Below the pieces are notes generated by a model that saw only the letters and a program-made list of their open reading frames with translations, ran no database searches and was not told the origin of the DNA. The translations under genes were made by a program, and so were the position numbers. Source: Balneolaceae bacterium SMO_bin1 (GTDB lineage Bacteria > Bacteroidota > Rhodothermia > Balneolales > Balneolaceae). From it: a DNA stretch of 5,531 bases. The stretch is taken from NCBI GenBank assembly GCA_003123965.1, contig NNSL01000165.1:1-5531 (forward strand), written 5' to 3'. Position 1 is the first letter of the stretch. Each line of letters opens with the position of its first letter. This document shows, one piece after another, positions 1-5,531 of the stretch.

Positions 1-1070
1 GTCCACCAGCCGGGGGTGCTGAAGCTCAACCGACCGTAGTGAAAATAAGCCCACTGGAATAGGTCGCCGGGCTGTGGTTCCCCGTTGGGCGCATCGGTGA
101 GGGAGATGGTTTCGTTGTACATCTCTGAAACGGTTTCATTTAACGCAATGTCTTCTTCGTACCAGCCGGTTATCACGCGCTGGCTAACCCCGCCCCGATT
201 GAAAGAGAGCGGATCGGATAGGTTGTTTTCAGGTCCGAATGAAACCACAGCGTATACGTTCCAGCCCTGCTCAAAAAGGAAGTCGAGCACGGCGCGGGTT
301 TCCGGCTGTGATGCCATGTTTTCACCGGCACCGGGTTCAAAGCTCGGGTAATCAAACGTAAAGTTTTTGTTGATATTGACACCGCCCGGCCCGTCTTCAT
401 TGTAGGCTTCATCGTTGTCATTATCGCGGCCTTCCGGCAGCAGCCGATAACGATTTTCAACGTTATTCTTGGTGTCAATTTGGGTCATCACGCGCGGCTC
501 ATCTTCATGCGTGCTATAATCGCCGGTGAGGTTGGAAACGCGCATCATGGTAATCAGTCCATCGCCGTTCAGGTCTTCTGGCGGGTCTTCATTGAATTCG
601 CCGTCACGGTCCTCGTCGGTTTCGGTGGCATTGCCGTGGCGCTCATAGCGCAGGTCGGCGAAATATTGTTCGGTGGCATCGGGATTGATGCGCGGCATCA
701 CGTAAAAGGTGGTTTCGCTGAGCAGGGTCTGCACGCTGTCGGTGCCAGATCGCGCAAGCAGGTCTTCGGCAAATTGAACGGCCAATTCACTGCCCAGGAT
801 ATGGGCCCCGTTGGCGCCGCCAATTACGGCAACGGCCGGATGCTGATCTACATCGCCCTGTCCAATAGTCAACGCCCAGATTTCATGCCCGTCGGGCGAA
901 TTAGCCAAGGATTGCAAATTGGTGAGGTCACCATATTCCGAGGCCAGGTTCTGTAGCCGTTCGGTCATATCGTTAAAATTGCTGTAGTCATCCTGCGCCT
1001 GAACGTGAGGAGCCAGCAAAAGTAGCCCTGCACACAGCAGCGGCAGCCAAACTAAATACCGTTTATTCAT
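1..1070 (-). CDS. Secreted M14 carboxypeptidase-like protein, probable pseudo-peptidase (partial, 3' end missing)
   Basis: The frame is open from the ATG at 1070-1068 to the left edge: 356 codons, C-terminus missing. An in-frame stop lies just upstream (1088-1086), so this is the only possible ATG. Residues 1-25 form a Sec signal peptide (MNKR, a Leu-rich core, then VQA before QDD), predicting export. The remainder follows the zinc carboxypeptidase (M14) fold: GGANGAHILGSELA (84-97), PRINPDA (126-132), acidic loops DEDRDG (152-157), DLNGDG (166-171) and DNDNDE (216-221), EDGPGGVNINKNF (225-237), then WAYFHYG (340-346). In active relatives the aligned sites read HGxE, NRNF, SFH and SFxxE. Here they read N87-G-A-H90, N-K235-N-F, SFG279 and SFSTP353, so zinc ligands, substrate arginine and catalytic glutamate all appear lost. 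A binding or structural role outside the cytoplasm is inferred. The family call is firm; loss of activity is likely but based on alignment by eye. It is transcribed divergently from the antiporter gene. Confidence 0.88.
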   Translation of the reverse strand, partial: MNKRYLVWLPLLCAGLLLLAPHVQAQDDYSNFNDMTERLQNLASEYGDLTNLQSLANSPDGHEIWALTIGQGDVDQHPAVAVIGGANGAHILGSELAVQFAEDLLARSGTDSVQTLLSETTFYVMPRINPDATEQYFADLRYERHGNATETDEDRDGEFNEDPPEDLNGDGLITMMRVSNLTGDYSTHEDEPRVMTQIDTKNNVENRYRLLPEGRDNDNDEAYNEDGPGGVNINKNFTFDYPSFEPGAGENMASQPETRAVLDFLFEQGWNVYAVVSFGPENNLSDPLSFNRGGVSQRVITGWYEEDIALNETVSEMYNETISLTDAPNGEPQPGDLFQWAYFHYGRLSFSTPGWW

Positions 1071-1289
1071 GCTAGAGAGTTTTTGTTAGTGGAAAAAAGC
1101 TGAATTGTAAGTTATCAGTTCGAAAAAATATTCAAAATCTGATCTGTAAAAGTTTATAAAGCAATTGAGGCCGCCAGGCTTTCTTTTGCAGGTTATAAAA
1201 TTAGTTGTGGCAAAAAAGCGAAGAGATTGTATTTTCACTGATCAATTATTTATCCTTAGCAAAAGTTTTATACCAATCGATTTAGCTTA
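1071..1289. promoter_or_regulatory. Divergent intergenic region between the M14-like gene and the antiporter gene
   Basis: This 219-base AT-rich gap separates two divergently read genes, so both promoters should lie in it. No strong consensus is visible. For the plus-strand gene, a TTG at 1227-1229 followed 21 bases later by TATCCTTA (1251-1258) weakly resembles the Bacteroidota TTG/TAnnTTTG arrangement. For the minus-strand gene, TTTTG (1137-1133) and TAACTTAC (1114-1107) are equally weak. The near-copies AAAAGTTTATA (1148-1158) and AAAAGTTTTATA (1261-1272), and a short inverted pair TTTTGC (1184-1189) / GCAAAA (1210-1215), are present but could be chance in such AT-rich DNA. Neither start codon has a purine-rich Shine-Dalgarno sequence. 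No small ORF or RNA gene is recognisable. Confidence 0.55.
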
Positions 1290-3017
1290 ATGAAGAAAAG
1301 GATCATTTTTTTCGGGGTCTGCCTGGCAGCTTTTTTTGTATGGATGAGTACCGGTATGGTATCCGCCGAATCGGCCGGGCTGATGCAGCAAGCCGCCGAA
1401 GCATCTCCTGAGGTATCATGGACCAGCATTTTGCCGCCCCTTGTAGCCATTGGCATTGCGCTGATTTTTCGCCAAGTGCTTTTTGCATTATTCTTGGGTA
1501 TTTGGTGTGGTGCGCTGCTGGCAGCTGGGTTCACGTTCGAGAATATTTTTATCACATTTTTCACCACCTTGAGTGATTACATCGTGCCTGCTACGGCCGA
1601 TGTAAGCCACATGAGCATCATTATTTTTACGCTGTTGATTGGTGGTATGGTGGGTATTATCACTGAAAACGGGGGCACGCGCGGGGTTATTAAAGCCATT
1701 ACACGGTTCATTAAAACAAAAGTACAGGGCCAGCTTGTTACGGCTCTCATGGGGTTTGTGGTGTTTTTTGATGATTATGCCAATACCATGGTGGTGGGTA
1801 ACACCATGCGCCCGCTTACCGATAAGCTGCGTATTTCACGTGCCAAGCTGGCGTATCTTGTAGATGCTACGGCTGCACCGGTGGCCACCATCGCGCTGGT
1901 TAGTACTTGGATTGGAGCCATGGTGGGCTTTATTTCGGACGCCCAGAGCAAAATGCCGGAGTTCAATGAGTCGGCCTACGCGGTATTCATCAATTCGCTT
2001 CCGTATAATTTCTATGCTTTTTTCACCATTCTTTTTGTGATACTTATCGCCTGGTCGGGCCGCGATTTTGCCACCATGCTCAAGGCGCGTATCAACCTGT
2101 ACAAGGCCAAGCACGATCCCAAGCTGGATACCTATAACTTGTGGAAAGATAAGATCAAAAAAGATGAAGAGAACCAGAATGAATCGCACTGGATTAACGC
2201 GGCGCTGCCTATCGCCGTGCTGGTATTTGGTACGTTAGGCGGGCTGTTTGTAACTGGTGAGGGCGATTCCATTCAGGCCATTATTGAGTCGGCCGATTCG
2301 TACAAGGCGCTGCTCTGGGGTGGACTGCTTTCGGTTGCTGCTGCCATAATAATGACGCTCACTCAGAAATTGCTCAACGTAGAGGATACACTGGAAGGCA
2401 TGATGAGCGGTATGCACACCATGTTCGACGGACTGCTCATTTTGGTACTGGCATGGGCCCTTAGCGCGGTCACGGTAGAACTTGGTACAGCCGATTACCT
2501 TGTTTCTGTCTTTGGTGATGCTTTGAATCCGTACTTGCTGCCCGCACTTATCTTTGTGCTGTCAGCGCTGACAGCTTTTGCTACCGGCTCTAGCTGGGGA
2601 ACCATGGGAATTTTAATGCCACTGGTAGTGCCGCTGGCTTGGGAAATTGGCAACGCTTCAGGCTTGCCTACCGAAATGACGCTCGAAATTATTTACGCCT
2701 GTGTAAGTTCGGTATTGGCCGGATCGGTGTGGGGCGACCATTGTTCTCCAATATCAGATACCACCATTTTGAGCTCTATAGCCACACAGTGCGATCATGT
2801 AGAGCATGTAAATACCCAGCTGCCTTACGCCATGGTTGTTGGGGTGATTAGCATCCTGGCACTGATTGCCATAATGGTAACCGGCATTCCCTGGTGGATC
2901 ATTTACCTGGTTGGCATAGCCATTATCGTGGGTGTAATTTATACATTTGGCAAAATTCCTGACCCCGTGGAATATACGCCGGAGGGAAAGGAACCGGCTA
3001 ATACACGTATCGATTAG
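1290..3017 (+). CDS. NhaC-family Na+/H+ antiporter, inner-membrane
   Basis: This is a complete 575-residue polytopic membrane protein of the NhaC antiporter family. The family exchanges Na+ for H+, and some members exchange organic acids such as malate/lactate, so the exact substrate is open. Family hallmarks are VVFFDDYANTMVVG (157-170), then NTMRPLTDKLRISRAKLAYL (171-190) and the continuation VDATAAPVATIALVSTWIG (191-209), ATGSSWGTMGILMP (431-444) and GSVWGDHCSPISDTT (478-492). The paired Asp161-Asp162 and the WGDHCSPISD segment are probable ion-pathway residues, by family analogy. About a dozen hydrophobic segments run from residue 47 to 552, broken by a charged, probably cytoplasmic loop (about 258-300, Lys/Asp/Glu rich). 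Residues 1-26 look like a cleavable signal peptide (MKKR, hydrophobic core, VSA before ES) ahead of the antiporter core. ATG 1290 is chosen because it opens this segment; no Shine-Dalgarno is visible. The stop overlaps that of the convergent gene. A role in sodium/pH homeostasis is inferred. Confidence 0.95.
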   Translation: MKKRIIFFGVCLAAFFVWMSTGMVSAESAGLMQQAAEASPEVSWTSILPPLVAIGIALIFRQVLFALFLGIWCGALLAAGFTFENIFITFFTTLSDYIVPATADVSHMSIIIFTLLIGGMVGIITENGGTRGVIKAITRFIKTKVQGQLVTALMGFVVFFDDYANTMVVGNTMRPLTDKLRISRAKLAYLVDATAAPVATIALVSTWIGAMVGFISDAQSKMPEFNESAYAVFINSLPYNFYAFFTILFVILIAWSGRDFATMLKARINLYKAKHDPKLDTYNLWKDKIKKDEENQNESHWINAALPIAVLVFGTLGGLFVTGEGDSIQAIIESADSYKALLWGGLLSVAAAIIMTLTQKLLNVEDTLEGMMSGMHTMFDGLLILVLAWALSAVTVELGTADYLVSVFGDALNPYLLPALIFVLSALTAFATGSSWGTMGILMPLVVPLAWEIGNASGLPTEMTLEIIYACVSSVLAGSVWGDHCSPISDTTILSSIATQCDHVEHVNTQLPYAMVVGVISILALIAIMVTGIPWWIIYLVGIAIIVGVIYTFGKIPDPVEYTPEGKEPANTRID

Positions 3018-3787
3018 CTTTTTGATATTTCAAATTCGTACCGCTTGGCTTGATCTACAGAAGCAGTGCCCGGTACGTAGCGTCGCTCCTCAAACGTTAC
3101 AGTACCATCCTTGTCAATTAGCAGTAAGGTTGAACTGCGCGTACCATACGTGTCAGTTTTGATAAAAATAGGTGATACTTTTTTTTCTAGCTCATCGGGA
3201 ATGCCGGTTTCGGGGAGCGTAGAAGGCGTGGCTTCCGTATCATCCTGCAAGAGGTCAAAGAGTGCTTCCTCATTCACTTCATCGGCAGAAAGTATTTGCT
3301 TGAGCCGTGATTTTGCGCGCTCAACTTTGGGCCAGGGCGTATTTAACAAATGATTGCTTAATCCGTGCAGGCCCGGCTCTACTCGGTTTACTTTTTTCTC
3401 CTGATTGGAATAGTGATACAGTTGATCTGGAGAACCCGCCAAAACATTAAAACCCATAAAGGCCTGGCTTTGTTGATGCAATTTTTTTAAAAACGATTTC
3501 GAATTTGTTTTTTGTGTCAGGAAATCAAGTACAATTTGGCCTCTGCTGGGTGGGTCTTCTCGTTGAATCGACGGGTCGCGGTAGTTGGTGAGTGCGCTGA
3601 ACTCTCCCCGCCGGTTAATACCCAGCCAAGTGCCGCCCGATTTTAAATCTTTGCCGGCCAACAGCTGCGGATAATCATCCCAGAACTGAGCTTCTCGGGT
3701 GGGGCGTTCGTAAAATTCGTCCCGATTCGCGGCGAAAATCAGATCATATTCGGGATGATTTTTGAAAGCAAAAACAATAAGACACAT
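3014..3787 (-). CDS. NRDE family protein (TANGO2-like)
   Basis: This is a complete 257-residue soluble protein, about the usual length for bacterial NRDE/TANGO2 proteins. It starts MCLIVFAF; the Cys at position 2 is typical of the family and fixes ATG 3787-3785 as the start. The signature AANRDEFYERPT is at 19-30. Other conserved segments are AGKDLKSGGTWLGI (44-57), ALTNYRDP (65-72), PSRGQIV (80-86), GLSNHLLNTPWPKV (142-155) and a C-terminal TYGTRSSTLLLID (213-225). There is no signal peptide or membrane helix, so it is probably cytoplasmic. The Cys2 start has led the family to be compared with N-terminal nucleophile hydrolases. Eukaryotic TANGO2 is linked to Golgi organisation and heme or lipid handling, but the bacterial role is unsettled and I assign no reaction. 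It converges with the antiporter gene (stops overlap) and diverges from the membrane-protein gene across a 158-base gap. There is no clear Shine-Dalgarno. Confidence 0.95.
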   Translation of the reverse strand: MCLIVFAFKNHPEYDLIFAANRDEFYERPTREAQFWDDYPQLLAGKDLKSGGTWLGINRRGEFSALTNYRDPSIQREDPPSRGQIVLDFLTQKTNSKSFLKKLHQQSQAFMGFNVLAGSPDQLYHYSNQEKKVNRVEPGLHGLSNHLLNTPWPKVERAKSRLKQILSADEVNEEALFDLLQDDTEATPSTLPETGIPDELEKKVSPIFIKTDTYGTRSSTLLLIDKDGTVTFEERRYVPGTASVDQAKRYEFEISKS

Positions 3788-3945
3788 AAAGTAAGGATTC
3801 GATTCAGCCTTTTTTAAGTTTTTTGAGCCATACAGTTCACCGCAAAATACGGATTTTTAATACTGCATAACTTAACGGCTCAAACATCGTACTATTCCTC
3901 ATAATTCTGTACATTTCACTTTTCCTAACGCATGCTTAAAATTTA
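3788..3945. promoter_or_regulatory. Divergent intergenic region between the NRDE gene and the large membrane-protein gene
   Basis: This 158-base AT-rich gap between two divergent starts should hold both promoters. TACATTTC (3910-3917) differs by one base from the Bacteroidota -7 element TAnnTTTG and would serve the plus-strand gene, but no TTG stands at the expected distance upstream, so this is weak. The gap also contains the inverted repeat listed separately, and a small AT-only hairpin, AAAAT-ACGG-ATTTT (3844-3857). A four-codon ATG frame (3932-3946) ends on the next gene's start codon. No terminator or RNA gene is seen. Confidence 0.5.
3822..3884. repeat. Perfect 8-base inverted repeat TTTGAGCC / GGCTCAAA
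   Basis: The arms are TTTGAGCC (3822-3829) and GGCTCAAA (3877-3884), separated by 47 bases, inside the divergent intergenic gap. The spacer contains a smaller AT hairpin (3844-3857). It could be a pair of operator half-sites or simply chance, since an 8-base match is not rare enough in a gap this size to be conclusive. Confidence 0.35.
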
Positions 3946-5531
3946 ATGGACGGCGGCAGAAATTTAGAACACTACATACTTTTTGCGGTAGCCCTTTTTG
4001 CTGCTATCTGGTTCTTTTGGGAATACCCACAGCAAGATCCCCGCAGTGCTGCAAAAATAGACTATTCTAGTGAGGATATTAAGCTGCAGGCAGCCGACAG
4101 GCTGACGGAACTGGGGTATACCTTGGGCGATTACACCGTTTCTGAGGTCTCTTTTATTGGCAACCGGCAATTGCTGGACAGTCTGCAGCACAAACTGGGA
4201 CGGCAACAGGCTACCAGCATGCTGCAGCAGAGTGAACATCAAAACATTAAGCCATATTTCTGGGAGGTCACATTTACCCACAATGAAATGCAGGGGAACA
4301 CCATACAGGGCAATGGCAACGGGCCGATACAGTTTGGAAGCTCAGCGGACTTGCGCATCCGGATAGATGAAAACGGACAGTTTATGAGCCTTGTGAACCC
4401 CGGCGAACACCTGCCGCATGATAATGTGCAGAGGTATGCGCTCAGCTCTGTCATCACTCCTTCGGTTGATACTACCGGCGGGCAGACCATGACCGCTTTC
4501 TCTGACTCGGTGCTAAACCGCATGCTTTACTTTGATATGCAGAAAGAGCACGGAAATTACACTGACTATCAGCCACAGTCGGAAGCGGAAGTCCGAACTA
4601 ATTTGAGGCAAGGCATTCCGTATCGGCATTCAGTGAATGATGCTCGTGCCATGGCCGATTTTTATCTGCAACAAACAGGCTGGAATAGGGCCGAGCTGCA
4701 GCCGGATACGGTATTTGTGCAGCGCATTGGTTCTGTAAATGCTGCCAACGTGCGATATTCAACCGTTGATGGTGTTTATGATCAACAGCTGCAAATTAAC
4801 GTGGCGGTAGCACCTACCGGGGCGCTTCTTGGGTTGCAATCTACATATAACCCCGCGGAAAGCCAGGCAAATGGCCCGCAAATAGGTCTCCAATTAATCC
4901 ATTTTATAAGTATCCTCCTTTTAGCATTGGCGGGAATCATCATTTTCTTCTTTCGCATGCGTTCGCGTGCCATTGATACCGAGGCCGCGTTGGTGGCGGC
5001 TGTAGTGATGGGATTAATTGTTCCGGTGTCGCAGTTTTTGGTGCAGCTTGATTCCATGAATCCGTTTAGTGCCAACGTATCATTTGATGAAACTGTGATA
5101 CTATTTCTGAATATTGGCATACTTGGGGCCATATCGTCAATATGCTTTTTTGTTCTTTTTGCTATCAGTGATTCTATTACCCGCCAGTATTGGCCGCAAA
5201 AACTCTCGGTTTATGATTATCTGCAGCGTGGACTTCTGTTTAACAAAGCAGTAGGTTTTATGGTGTTGCGCGGAGTGGCACTGGCATTTGTGCTGGCCGC
5301 GTTCTGGACCTTGTTGCTGAACTTATTTCCTCAGCTGTATTTTTCATTTAATTCGCTGTTTGTAAGCGAGGAAGCAGCATGGGCACCGCTCTACATGCTT
5401 CTCACAAACAGCTGGTTTGCTTTTGCCGTGGTTTGCGGAATTTTTCTTGTAATCGGGAGCTTGGCCTACGGGCGCACCGAAAACAAGTGGTTGACTGCAT
5501 TTGTGGCTATAGCCGCATCCGGTTTGATTAT
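3946..5531 (+). CDS. Large multi-pass membrane protein with an extracytoplasmic N-terminal domain; possible CPBP (CAAX-protease-like) protein (partial, 3' end missing)
   Basis: The frame is open from ATG 3946 to the right edge: 528 codons, C-terminus missing. An in-frame TAA at 3937-3939 makes this the first possible ATG. Layout: an N-terminal helix (about 9-26, aromatic-rich), a hydrophilic domain (27-315), then hydrophobic segments near 315-336, 347-367, 384-407, 436-460, 485-507 and 515 onward. The soluble domain seems to hold two similar units (about 41-152 and 232-303). Each has an amphipathic helix ending LGY or TGW, then strands, and closes with a strand, a glycine turn and NP (IRIDENGQFMSLVNP; VAVAPTGALLGLQSTYNP). 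This domain, followed by SDSITRQYWPQKLSVYDYLQ (408-427) and RGLLFNKAVG (428-437) between helices, resembles, from memory, large bacterial CPBP membrane proteins. The CPBP EExxxR and H motifs would lie downstream and cannot be checked. Another membrane enzyme, such as a SpoIIE-type phosphatase with a membrane sensor, remains possible. No Shine-Dalgarno precedes the start. Confidence 0.85.
   Translation, partial: MDGGRNLEHYILFAVALFAAIWFFWEYPQQDPRSAAKIDYSSEDIKLQAADRLTELGYTLGDYTVSEVSFIGNRQLLDSLQHKLGRQQATSMLQQSEHQNIKPYFWEVTFTHNEMQGNTIQGNGNGPIQFGSSADLRIRIDENGQFMSLVNPGEHLPHDNVQRYALSSVITPSVDTTGGQTMTAFSDSVLNRMLYFDMQKEHGNYTDYQPQSEAEVRTNLRQGIPYRHSVNDARAMADFYLQQTGWNRAELQPDTVFVQRIGSVNAANVRYSTVDGVYDQQLQINVAVAPTGALLGLQSTYNPAESQANGPQIGLQLIHFISILLLALAGIIIFFFRMRSRAIDTEAALVAAVVMGLIVPVSQFLVQLDSMNPFSANVSFDETVILFLNIGILGAISSICFFVLFAISDSITRQYWPQKLSVYDYLQRGLLFNKAVGFMVLRGVALAFVLAAFWTLLLNLFPQLYFSFNSLFVSEEAAWAPLYMLLTNSWFAFAVVCGIFLVIGSLAYGRTENKWLTAFVAIAASGLI

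Noticed and set aside
480..956. A 158-codon open frame on the plus strand inside the M14-like gene
   Set aside because: It is antisense to a gene with clear family motifs and a signal peptide; its own translation shows no recognisable domain, and its openness follows from the GC-rich third positions of the opposite strand.
1..1070. Lipoprotein start for the M14-like protein because of Cys13
   Set aside because: The residues before Cys13 (LPLL) do not fit a lipobox, which needs Gly, Ala or Ser next to the Cys, while a normal signal peptidase I site (VQA) lies at 23-25.
1148..1272. AAAAGTTTATA / AAAAGTTTTATA near-repeat as a shared regulatory element
   Set aside because: It is imperfect, made only of A/T apart from one G, and in AT-rich DNA; chance is the simpler explanation.
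1306..1337. Two runs of seven T (1306-1312 and 1331-1337) near the antiporter start, as possible phase-variation tracts
   Set aside because: Both encode Phe or other hydrophobic codons of a signal-like segment in the intact frame; seven bases is short for slippage switching and nothing else suggests phase variation.
1836..2189. A 117-codon minus-strand frame inside the antiporter gene
   Set aside because: It lies entirely opposite conserved antiporter sequence (from the FFDDYANTM helix region on) and its translation resembles no family; it is a shadow frame.
3021..3034. TTTGA-TATT-TCAAA hairpin just after the antiporter stop, as a terminator
   Set aside because: It has only five mostly A-T pairs with no following T-run in either direction, and lies inside the NRDE coding end; too weak to call.
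4084..5226. Five CTGCAG palindromes in the membrane-protein gene (4084, 4183, 4222, 4696, 5221)
   Set aside because: All fall in frame as Leu-Gln codons using the gene's favoured CTG and CAG; coding bias explains them better than a regulatory or repeat element.

Overview
The window looks like a piece of chromosome from a Gram-negative member of the Bacteroidota/Balneolota-Rhodothermota group. Four things suggest this: the mix of gene families, start codons without clear Shine-Dalgarno sequences, AT-rich gaps between genes of moderate GC content, and a secreted M14-type protein rich in Asp and Glu. A moderately salt-adapted Balneolota-like bacterium fits best, but this is inference from gene families; there is no rRNA or other marker here.

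Layout. (1) Positions 1-1070, minus strand: 5' part of a secreted M14 carboxypeptidase-like protein, cut by the left edge. It keeps the M14 fold landmarks, but every catalytic or zinc-binding position I can align is substituted, so it is probably a pseudo-peptidase. (2) 1071-1289: a 219-base AT-rich gap between divergent genes, which must hold two opposing promoters. (3) 1290-3017, plus strand: a complete NhaC-family Na+/H+ (or related cation/organic acid) antiporter with an extra signal-peptide-like N-terminus. (4) 3014-3787, minus strand: a complete NRDE (TANGO2) family protein. It converges on the antiporter gene, and the two stop codons overlap, leaving no spacer. (5) 3788-3945: a 158-base gap between divergent genes, with a perfect 8-base inverted repeat. 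(6) 3946-5531, plus strand: 5' part of a large membrane protein with one N-terminal anchor, a roughly 290-residue extracytoplasmic domain that seems to contain a duplicated unit, and then a multi-helix membrane region. It is cut by the right edge. Its architecture suggests a large CPBP (CAAX-protease-like) membrane protein, but the diagnostic part is outside the window.

Genes alternate in direction (minus, plus, minus, plus), so no two form a same-strand operon here and nothing ties them into one pathway. The window reads as ordinary chromosomal housekeeping or accessory genes. I see no mobile element, CRISPR array, tRNA or rRNA. The most interesting item is the M14-like protein with an erased active site but retained DxDxDG acidic loops.
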